Shown here in pieces: positions 1-6,763 of a stretch of DNA of 26,709 bases (position 1 is its first letter; each line of letters opens with the position of its first letter). The DNA comes from a virus, in IMG/VR virus record IMGVR_UViG_3300042914_001088, positions 1-26,709 of that record, one strand, 5' to 3'. The notes under the pieces are model-generated. The model was not told where the DNA came from and searched no databases. It worked only from the letters and a program-made list of their open reading frames with translations. The position numbers were made by a program, and so were the translations under genes.

Positions 1-201
1 GTACTGCCTTAGTCCAGTATGTGGGTTGACAGTACCCGAACCACCAACTGACTTCAGAAGGGCAGCCTCTTCCTTGTTTACATGAGCCAGTTCAGTATCG
101 CCATTGATACCTCGACCAGCAATGCTGGCGTAAAGGTAGTTAAAGAGATCCACCTTCTCATCAATGGAAAGGGCATCTACTGTCTTTTTAATGTTTTGCA
201 T
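1..201 (-). CDS. Partial phage protein with GDTEL...NPxTGL motif (3' end missing)
   Basis: Only the first 67 codons are inside the window; the gene starts with ATG at 201-199 and runs off the left edge. The N-terminus contains GDTELAHVNKEEAALLK followed by VNPHTGL at about residues 37-65. The same kind of block opens the 652-residue protein encoded at 638-2596. From memory, blocks of this form (GDT-L-H, then G-NP-TGL) recur near the ends of large virion or tail-associated proteins of environmental podovirus-like phages, so a structural or ejection protein is likely. It starts one base after the TAA of the upstream gene and has no clear ribosome binding site of its own, so translational coupling is probable. 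The product's fold and function are not recognised. Confidence 0.75.
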   Translation of the reverse strand, partial: MQNIKKTVDALSIDEKVDLFNYLYASIAGRGINGDTELAHVNKEEAALLKSVGGSGTVNPHTGLRQY

Positions 202-202
202 T

Positions 203-634
203 TTACGATACATCCCTTGTCAGAACCGTGTAGTATTTCTTGAACCCATGTTTGGATAGGACATTTGTCCACCCATCTCTACCACAAGACTCGATCCTCT
301 TGATATCTTTTTTCTTGCACCAGTTCAGTAGTTCAGAACCGTCTTCAAGACAAGTATCAAGCCACTCATCAAGTCTATTGTCCTTGGCTCCGACAAGAAC
401 TATACGGAGTCTCTTTTCCTTTGGAAACACCACTACTTGAGTAGTAGCAGCCATCAACACCTTTTCACTTGTAGTGGCTGCAATCCAAAGATCCATATCT
501 CCAGCCATAAGGCTTTGCTTTACATCTTCTAGATCAAATTCACCTTGGTTAAGCTTTACTGGTTTTTCCAACAGATCCTTGACATACTGCCAAACAGGAT
601 CTATCAAGTCTTGACCAATTCTTATAAGACGCAT
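203..634 (-). CDS. GNAT-like (acetyltransferase-fold) phage protein
   Basis: This 143-residue protein has a layout that resembles the GNAT fold. It begins with a helix-rich segment, then strands ending in WIAATTSEKVLMAATTQVVVFP, then KRLRIVLVG, and ends with CGRDGWTNVLSKHGFKKYYTVLTRDV, which resembles the last GNAT helix-strand pair. Small proteins of this type are common in the late clusters of podoviruses; T7 gp13, an internal virion protein, is often annotated the same way. The acetyl-CoA binding motif (Q/RxxGxG/A) is not obvious, so catalysis is doubtful and a structural role is possible. It lies three bases after the TAA of the 652-residue gene, with no strong ribosome binding site, which suggests coupled translation. 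Confidence 0.7.
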   Translation of the reverse strand: MRLIRIGQDLIDPVWQYVKDLLEKPVKLNQGEFDLEDVKQSLMAGDMDLWIAATTSEKVLMAATTQVVVFPKEKRLRIVLVGAKDNRLDEWLDTCLEDGSELLNWCKKKDIKRIESCGRDGWTNVLSKHGFKKYYTVLTRDVS

Positions 635-637
635 GCA

Positions 638-2596
638 TTACCGTTGGTTGATAAACTGGAGACCAGCATCTGATCTAGACGCCATGTTGGCTTCATCCTG
701 TGCACTGAATGCTCTGGCTTTGCCATCATAATATGTGTTGTTGATTGCCTCCATAGCCCTAGCAATACCACCAAGTGGCGCGCCACCAACCATGCCTACT
801 AATGCTGGGCCACTTCTAGCTGGATCCATTTCTTTTGACATCATTGATCCAAAGGATTGAGGAGCATTCTCCACAGAATAAGCAGACTGTTGGGCAGCAT
901 CTAGTCCCATACCTTGTGAAATTGCTTCAACCTGTGGACCTACAGGATCACCTAATGAAAATCCAGAAGAATAGTTACTACCAGAATAGTCACTAGGAGC
1001 ATCATTTTCAGAAGGAGAGCTGTAGCCAACATCGTTACCAACTTCACCGCCATCCTCAAGCTTCTTAATTTTTAGTCCAGACAGACCGCCATCCTTTAGT
1101 TCTCTCTGTTGCTTGGGAGTGCCAAAGGACTTCTTTCGTAGACCCTTAACAAAAGCATCAAGCTTGTCTGCTCCAGCATTTGAAGATCCATTGCCGATCA
1201 TGGCAACCACATCTGCTGGAAGAACATACTCATCCCTGCTCAGCATTGCAATGTCTGGGTTACCACCTTCTACATCAAATTGAACCTCATCGGACATTCC
1301 GTCCCCATTGCCGGTAACACGACCCTCAAAGTACTTCTTGTCCTCTGTTACGTCCTTCATGTGGCCGCCCTTGGCTGCTGCTGGTACTCGGCCAAGTGCC
1401 TCCTCCAGACGCTTGATCTGGGCGTCCATCTCTTCTTCAGATGGTCTTGGCTCATTTGGAAGATATGTTGGAGTCATCTTCCTGAAAATACGTTTACGTG
1501 CCTCTTCTCTTGACTCTTGATCTTCTAGACCATAGTTACGCAGAGACCTGTAAAGTGCTTCCTCAAGATTGATAAGCCTTTCTCTCTGATCTTCTGTAAT
1601 GGAAGTATCTTCATCGTCCATATACCCAGAAAACTTTCCAGATGCAGATGGCTGACCACCTTCCTGAAGTGTCTGTACAGTTGTATACGGAGAGACGTAT
1701 CTACGAGATGGCGCTCTACCCAATGCAATGTCAAGTGCTGAAGCTCCGGTAGCTGGAGGGTTGAGAGGCTCACCACCACTGATTGTAAACCTCTTTTGCT
1801 GGATTGGACCCATATCCTCCATAGGAGGCATCTCTTCCTTGCCAGCATAGGTAAGTGCCGCACCAGCTAGTGGAGCATACGTCATTGGCCTTGATAGGGC
1901 TGGACCGATTGACTCCATTGTACCAAACTGTGGCACAGCACCCATCCTACCGCCAGTAAGCTGTGCAACCTGTTCTGGAGACAGAGACTGACCGGCGGCT
2001 ACTTTCATGGGTTCAGTAGCTCCCCCAAACATCTGGCCAAACTGAGAGGCCGCTGGACGAGTCATGTCTGCTTGAGCAATATAGTCTCCTACATTTCTAG
2101 CTGGACCAGTTCCAGCAACGCTTTCAATAGCCGCTGCTTCTGACATTTGTGGAGTGACTTCCTTTAGAAGCTTGCCACCTTGAGTTGGATCCGCCCCTGC
2201 TGTCAGATTACCAACTACACCACCAATGCCAAAAGCTAGAGCAGCATTGAACAGGGACTCATCTGCCCTCTTACCTACTGCTAGAGATCCCAAGCCAGTA
2301 CCAGCACCAGCAGCTAGGGCAGTTGACCAGATTGGACTCATTCCAAATAGTGCTGTACCTACGCCGGGCGCTAGAAGAGAAGCTCCAATACCGGCTGCTG
2401 CTGGAATAGCATCACGAAGCTTGAAGGCTTCCGGAAGACCAGTAGATGGGTTTCGTGTCATCTGTCCCATTGACTCAAGAGACTTGATCTCTGGCTTGGA
2501 CATGTGTACAAGCTCCGTATCGCCCATACGACCCTTGAGAGCCATAAGACTTGAGAGACCGCTATACGGAGCATTCCTATCCACCATCATTGCCAT
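638..2596 (-). CDS. Large glycine/alanine-rich virion protein, possible internal or ejection protein
   Basis: The protein has 652 residues. Residues 25-58 hold the GDTELVHM...NPSTGLPEAF block shared with the truncated gene at the left edge. Residues 63-134 are Gly/Ala-rich and hydrophobic, with GIGASLLAPGVGTALFG, and could cross or disturb a membrane. Residues 335-405 are charged and helical. Residues 424-505 carry EGRVTGNGDGMSDEV, then LSRDEYVLPADVVAMIGNGSS, then FGTPKQQREL, a block I recognise from structural proteins of aquatic phages. The C-terminal 150 residues are Ser/Gly/Asn-rich and look disordered. AAGGAG sits 8 bases before the ATG. Its size, hydrophobic glycine tract and place beyond the tail hub suggest a protein ejected into the host, but this is inference. 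Confidence 0.8.
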   Translation of the reverse strand: MAMMVDRNAPYSGLSSLMALKGRMGDTELVHMSKPEIKSLESMGQMTRNPSTGLPEAFKLRDAIPAAAGIGASLLAPGVGTALFGMSPIWSTALAAGAGTGLGSLAVGKRADESLFNAALAFGIGGVVGNLTAGADPTQGGKLLKEVTPQMSEAAAIESVAGTGPARNVGDYIAQADMTRPAASQFGQMFGGATEPMKVAAGQSLSPEQVAQLTGGRMGAVPQFGTMESIGPALSRPMTYAPLAGAALTYAGKEEMPPMEDMGPIQQKRFTISGGEPLNPPATGASALDIALGRAPSRRYVSPYTTVQTLQEGGQPSASGKFSGYMDDEDTSITEDQRERLINLEEALYRSLRNYGLEDQESREEARKRIFRKMTPTYLPNEPRPSEEEMDAQIKRLEEALGRVPAAAKGGHMKDVTEDKKYFEGRVTGNGDGMSDEVQFDVEGGNPDIAMLSRDEYVLPADVVAMIGNGSSNAGADKLDAFVKGLRKKSFGTPKQQRELKDGGLSGLKIKKLEDGGEVGNDVGYSSPSENDAPSDYSGSNYSSGFSLGDPVGPQVEAISQGMGLDAAQQSAYSVENAPQSFGSMMSKEMDPARSGPALVGMVGGAPLGGIARAMEAINNTYYDGKARAFSAQDEANMASRSDAGLQFINQR

Positions 2597-2600
2597 AGTC

Positions 2601-2834
2601 TTAGCTCCTTGTATTGAACACGTTTGATTGAGGCTTGGTCATGTTAGCTTGGAAAGTACTTGGGTTTGTGTCCCCTTGCTGGTTCTGCTTATTATACAAT
2701 GGACCAGTATTGTATGCCATACCGGACACAGCCTTGGCTCCAAAGTAGTTCTCCTGAACAACTAGTCCTCTGTTTACATTCTGGACCAGAGTGCTGTTCT
2801 GAATCATGTCAAATACTTTTGAAAAATCGTACAT
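2601..2834 (-). CDS. Small phage protein of unknown function
   Basis: The protein has 77 residues. It opens with MYDFSKVFDMIQNSTLVQN, a possible amphipathic helix, and continues with a polar Asn/Gln/Ser-rich tail (PLYNKQNQQGDTNPSTFQAN). I do not recognise the family. The reading frame is supported by an AGGA ribosome binding site upstream, by its TAA lying inside the ribosome binding region of the following 652-residue gene, and by its place in a continuous series of close-packed genes. It could be a minor virion component, since all its neighbours are tail or virion proteins. Confidence 0.65.
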   Translation of the reverse strand: MYDFSKVFDMIQNSTLVQNVNRGLVVQENYFGAKAVSGMAYNTGPLYNKQNQQGDTNPSTFQANMTKPQSNVFNTRS

Positions 2835-2865
2835 ATCCGTCCTATATGGTTATTCAGTTAACACG

Positions 2866-3615
2866 TTACACTTGCTGGATTGTAAGAATGTAAGCTGGGC
2901 TATTTGGGACAATACTCGTAGCACAAATGTCTGCAATAAAAATACCCACTGAAGCTGCTGTAAAGTAAGCCTCAATATAGTCGTTTGCAGCTAATGAAAC
3001 CATTATATTGTAGGATACGATTAACTTTCCATCACCACCACCATGACGATTTGGAATAGCTGCGTAACCTCCAGTATATTCAATATTCGTACCATTACGC
3101 TTAAACCAAGTCTTTGCATCAATCAACTGAGTTTGATTATTCACGAACTGAGCTGAAAACTGGATATTGTATACTCCAGAGTTTAGAACCTTTACTTGAG
3201 TTCCGTTCTGTAGAGTTACACCAAAACTTCCATTTGTGTACGATAGGCTTACTGTTACAGGTTGATTGGCACTTACAACAGACATTGTGCTATCTGTGTA
3301 GAATGAACCATAGTAACCCCTAGAGCCACCAATTCCGGAATTAAATGGCTCCCATCGCACCGAATCTACATATCCCCAGAACTTTCCACTGCTTGTTGAA
3401 TACGCAATATCCCCTTCGTTAGGTGCTGGAATATCTGTTACCGTAGTTTGTGGATAGAACTTGGTAGCTGGACGAAGTTGCTCTGCAAAGTCCCTTTGCT
3501 CTAGAAGGAACTTGAGTTCGTTGGTATAGCCTACAAAATCGTGGTACAGCCTTTGAGGCTCTACACTTCGGACATCAATGTAGTTTGGTAGCTGTGGATA
3601 GAGAAAGACAGACAT
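2866..3615 (-). CDS. Tail-associated protein with C1q/TNF-like jelly-roll C-terminus
   Basis: The protein has 249 residues. Residues 1-95 are polar and hold SGKFWGYVDSVRWEPF, probably a virion attachment part. From about residue 98 (RGYYGSFYTDSTMSVVSANQPV) the sequence follows the pattern of trimeric jelly-roll domains: GVTLQNGTQVKVLNSGVYN, then QFSAQFVNN, then TWFKRNGTNIEYTGG, then YFTAA near the end. This domain occurs at the ends of phage fibres and in C1q/BclA-type proteins, where it forms trimers and can bind receptors. The ATG overlaps the TAA of the tail hub gene by one base (TAATG), so the two are translationally coupled. A role as a tail tip or auxiliary fibre is inferred. Confidence 0.75.
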   Translation of the reverse strand: MSVFLYPQLPNYIDVRSVEPQRLYHDFVGYTNELKFLLEQRDFAEQLRPATKFYPQTTVTDIPAPNEGDIAYSTSSGKFWGYVDSVRWEPFNSGIGGSRGYYGSFYTDSTMSVVSANQPVTVSLSYTNGSFGVTLQNGTQVKVLNSGVYNIQFSAQFVNNQTQLIDAKTWFKRNGTNIEYTGGYAAIPNRHGGGDGKLIVSYNIMVSLAANDYIEAYFTAASVGIFIADICATSIVPNSPAYILTIQQV

Positions 3616-5483
3616 TATCTATCTCCGTCTGGCTGAATGGCTAGCCGAATGCTGCCCCATCTCCACGAAACATCATCATCGCTTGTGCTAACTCTAATTG
3701 CAGCTTGCCTACCTCTGGAACGAATATCAATCTTCTTGGTGTTTGATCCAATAGTATATGGACCCTTTTCGACGTAGTCGCTATTAGGATAGAGCTTTGT
3801 CTTGATGGAAAACTTCAAGGCACCATTCTCGATATCGTAGTCTGGAATGATCTTGTCCATGAACATCAACTTGTTGCCATCTTCAATGTCAAAGTCTGCT
3901 GACTCCAGATAGGATGTAAGAGGCTGGTTATCTCCATTGAATACAGATACAGGCTCGTTATTCCAGTAGTACATTGGATTGTCGTTTCCAGTCTTGCCGG
4001 TAGCAATCGTATTATTAAATACGTCCATGTCTTGGAACGTAGTGTAGAACGAAGTGCCGTATACCCAGTGGTCTTCAAGGGTATTGTAGATTACATATCT
4101 GTTAGGTTCAAGTGCGTTAGAAGAAGGATACAACCAAATGATCTCGTTAAACTCTGAGTTGTATCCAGCGTATACCTTGTCTTTCTGATTCATGTTGAAG
4201 CTGTCGTAGAGATATCTACGAACAGTGCAGTTAAGCTTTTCAACCCTACCACTGAACCTGTAGAAGTTGTTATCACCCATCCAGTAGGTTACACCATCCA
4301 CTGTAATAGCTGCGTGAGGACCAATTAGACCGCAGTTTGTACCCAACTGCTGCATGTTGAAGATATATGGAGGACCGACATACTGAAAACCATACAGAGC
4401 CTTGTCTGTCCATACATGGATTACGTTTCGGGAACGAACACCACCAATAATCATTGTCCCATCCAGTAGGTTGATTTCACCAGAAGTAGACGAGACAGAA
4501 GGAGTCCAATTGAAGAAGTCTTCTTGATCACACCACCTGACAAGCAGTGGATTGAATACGCTTGTGCCATACTCATACGTACCGAGAGCTAGAACGTGTC
4601 TATCGTTTGGAGAAGCTACAATTGAGTTGATCTTGGCTGGGGCAGCAGTTACGATTACTGCCCGAGCTGGTACGGAACTAGCATCAGCATTCCAGTAATA
4701 CAGTGGGCCACCTCTACGGACAGCTAGTAGATCTTCACCCCAGTTGTCAAGCGACCACTGATTAGCCATGAAAGTGATGTTTGAGGAGTTAGCTGGACGA
4801 TTCCAAGCACGTGCGCCAGTAGTAGAGACTCCAGCATTGTACGGACCAGCCCCGTAACCAAGACCTTGAATGTTTGTAGTCTGCTGTGTGTTGATGTAGA
4901 AGTTTGCAGTACCAACACCCATGTTGGTTTCCGTGCTGGCAGCAACGCTAGCTACGCTAATGTAGAAGTGGTTTACACCACTTACACTAGCAACTGCGTA
5001 GACAGGACCACCAAAGGACGAAGCAGCAAAGTTTGTAGCCCCACCAAAACCATTGATTGAGGTGCTAGTAAAGAAGATCCAATCACCCACAGAAGTATTG
5101 TGGTTTGTCAGACTTACTTCAATTAGCGGAGAGCCAATGCTTGTGTTGAAGTTTCCATTTACTCCAGCGGCAATGCTTACAACAGACGCAATTGGAGTTA
5201 CATCATACTGAGTGTCGCCGTACACAATGTACAGACGCTGCTCCGTACCAGAAGCCAAAAGCCTTTGGGTATCATTGTTTGCCCAAGTAATTAGATCACG
5301 AGGCGTACCAACGATCTGTGCGTTGATAAGCTTTTCGTATCCTCTCAGGTTTTCTGGCTTTCCTTCCCTGAAGCGTACTCTGTCTCCATCGTACCACTTG
5401 CCCTCTTCGGCATACTTGGTAGACTCCCGATGGAACCCAGCTACAAACTTCAGGGCTGCAAGCTTTGCTTGAGAACTTGGCAT
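3615..5483 (-). CDS. Tail hub / DNA stabilisation protein, P22 gp10-like
   Basis: The protein has 622 residues. It opens with KWYDGDRVRFREGKPENLRGYEKL, a signature I associate with podovirus tail hub proteins. The centre contains repeated beta-propeller-like strands such as LVRWCDQEDFFNWTP, NVIHVWTDKALYGFQYVGPP, GVTYWMGDNNFYRFSGRV and YAGYNSEFNEIIWLYPSS. It ends with a beta-rich section closing in WRWGSIRLAIQP, which parallels the P22 gp10 C-terminus. In P22, gp10 sits below gp4 in the tail, closes the portal channel and anchors the tailspikes. A gp4-like gene at 12671-13345 in the same cluster supports the assignment. Identity to gp10 must be distant, so this rests on motif and architecture. 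Confidence 0.75.
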   Translation of the reverse strand: MPSSQAKLAALKFVAGFHRESTKYAEEGKWYDGDRVRFREGKPENLRGYEKLINAQIVGTPRDLITWANNDTQRLLASGTEQRLYIVYGDTQYDVTPIASVVSIAAGVNGNFNTSIGSPLIEVSLTNHNTSVGDWIFFTSTSINGFGGATNFAASSFGGPVYAVASVSGVNHFYISVASVAASTETNMGVGTANFYINTQQTTNIQGLGYGAGPYNAGVSTTGARAWNRPANSSNITFMANQWSLDNWGEDLLAVRRGGPLYYWNADASSVPARAVIVTAAPAKINSIVASPNDRHVLALGTYEYGTSVFNPLLVRWCDQEDFFNWTPSVSSTSGEINLLDGTMIIGGVRSRNVIHVWTDKALYGFQYVGPPYIFNMQQLGTNCGLIGPHAAITVDGVTYWMGDNNFYRFSGRVEKLNCTVRRYLYDSFNMNQKDKVYAGYNSEFNEIIWLYPSSNALEPNRYVIYNTLEDHWVYGTSFYTTFQDMDVFNNTIATGKTGNDNPMYYWNNEPVSVFNGDNQPLTSYLESADFDIEDGNKLMFMDKIIPDYDIENGALKFSIKTKLYPNSDYVEKGPYTIGSNTKKIDIRSRGRQAAIRVSTSDDDVSWRWGSIRLAIQPDGDR

Positions 5484-5489
5484 TTATCG

Positions 5490-5978
5490 TTATTCCGTTA
5501 CAGCAATATCTTCTTCTATATCAGTTGAAGGCCACATTGAATTGAACTTATTTACAACGACAACAAATTCTTCAATTGTTGTACATGCCTTGTACATTGC
5601 CTCAAGATCGTTACATGCCTTTACTACAGCGCGACGATACTCTGATACCTTTGCTGGAATTGGACGACCACGTTCTAGAAAAGCAATCACTTGCCAATCA
5701 GAATCCTTCAGGATTGTATTGCAAAAAACCTTGCAAGCAAAGATGTAGGAGGATACTAGGTTTTGGAGATCCTTTGGAATCGCTGTAAAGGTGCCATCAG
5801 CATTATCAGCAATGTAGTAGAATCGCTCATCTGGTCTCTGCTGCTGGACAACATGGACTAGACCCTTTTCAACCTTTTCAGCTTCGGACCATAGACCCCA
5901 GTTAGCTGGATGCTGAATGCCATAATCATCAGACCAAGCAACACCCTCAGTAATACGTCTTCCATTATAGAGCCACAT
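5490..5978 (-). CDS. Tail fibre assembly chaperone-like protein
   Basis: The protein has 162 residues. The N-terminal half contains a short beta-rich domain (MWLYNGRRITEGVAWSDDYG; WGLWSEAEKVEKGL). The C-terminal half contains DWQVIAFLERGRPIPAKV followed by EYRRAVVKACNDLEAMYKAC. The pattern DW-x-R/ERG-P-x-V-x-YR resembles C-terminal tails of phage fibre assembly chaperones and DUF4376-type proteins, which help fibres fold or attach. The ATG directly follows the TAA of the upstream membrane protein gene, with AGGAAG inside that gene's end as ribosome binding site. It lies between the fibre genes and the tail hub, which fits the proposed role. The assignment is by pattern and stays tentative. 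Confidence 0.65.
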   Translation of the reverse strand: MWLYNGRRITEGVAWSDDYGIQHPANWGLWSEAEKVEKGLVHVVQQQRPDERFYYIADNADGTFTAIPKDLQNLVSSYIFACKVFCNTILKDSDWQVIAFLERGRPIPAKVSEYRRAVVKACNDLEAMYKACTTIEEFVVVVNKFNSMWPSTDIEEDIAVTE

Positions 5979-6353
5979 TTACTTCTTCCTTCTTGAATTA
6001 CGTACGATTGGTTTAGTCTTTACCGTTGATTGAACAACTTCATTCATGTGACTTGAAGGATACTTTCCCTTAACACACAAGTATACATAGCCAAAAGCTA
6101 TTAGAGAAATACCTAAATCTTTAAGCACCCAAAGAGGCATATCAGCGTCAGGCAAGCTTGTACCAGTTACTAGATACTGTACATTGCGAAAGGCTTGAGC
6201 TACAAGACCTACAGAAGCCAAGATCAATCCTGCCTTGTGCCACGAAGGATATAAACGCATCCTTTCCTTTAGGGCACCTAAGAAGATAATCGTAGCAGCC
6301 GCTAGATCAACTGCCGTAAGTATGGCAAATCCTACGTATTCTAGAGTTATCAT
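5979..6353 (-). CDS. Small three-helix membrane protein, possible lysis protein
   Basis: The protein has 124 residues. Three hydrophobic segments are visible at about 5-27, 41-62 and 76-95, followed by a basic tail ending RNSRRKK. Phage holins often show a few transmembrane segments and a charged C-terminus. The ATG overlaps the stop of the preceding membrane protein gene as ATGA (6350-6353), so the two are probably made in a fixed ratio. Pairs of small membrane proteins of this kind often act as holin and antiholin, or holin and pinholin. No endolysin gene is visible in the window, so the lysis assignment is an inference from size, topology and pairing. Confidence 0.65.
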   Translation of the reverse strand: MITLEYVGFAILTAVDLAAATIIFLGALKERMRLYPSWHKAGLILASVGLVAQAFRNVQYLVTGTSLPDADMPLWVLKDLGISLIAFGYVYLCVKGKYPSSHMNEVVQSTVKTKPIVRNSRRKK

Positions 6354-6763
6354 TTCTTAACCCTCTTTGGTTTATTCCTTACATTGGATCTAACACCTCT
6401 AATTGATTTCTGCATATCGGACGCAACTTCAAGTATATCTTTGTCTTCCTTTTTCTCAAAAAAATTTACCAATATTGAAAGGACAAATACTGACATGACG
6501 CCAACTACATATCCAATAGCTAGTGCTGAATCTGCTTGGTTTATGTCCATTCCCATGTACGAGGCAATGAAACCCCCTAATGTAAATGAAGCTCCTACAG
6601 CAATACCTCCAATGATGGCTCCAGCAGCTAGTCTGCCATATTGATGCAGTTTTTTAGGTTGCCAAAAGAAACTTACACTAAGTCCTCCAAAAAATCCAGC
6701 AATGGCTGTAAGTGCTTTGCCTACAGCAAATGAACTAGCTATTCCTGAAATTGGATCGCTCAT
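6350..6763 (-). CDS. Small membrane protein, holin candidate
   Basis: The protein has 137 residues with hydrophobic segments at about 15-34, 46-70 and 80-101. The second is glycine-rich (AAGAIIGGIAVGASFTLGGF). A strongly charged tail from residue 103 contains EKKEDKDILEV and ends NVRNKPKRVKK. Three transmembrane helices plus a basic cytoplasmic tail match class I holins in outline, though no family was recognised. The ATG directly follows the TAA of the LamG-type fibre gene, and its own stop overlaps the next gene as ATGA. It could equally be a superinfection-exclusion or other membrane protein. Confidence 0.65.
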   Translation of the reverse strand: MSDPISGIASSFAVGKALTAIAGFFGGLSVSFFWQPKKLHQYGRLAAGAIIGGIAVGASFTLGGFIASYMGMDINQADSALAIGYVVGVMSVFVLSILVNFFEKKEDKDILEVASDMQKSIRGVRSNVRNKPKRVKK

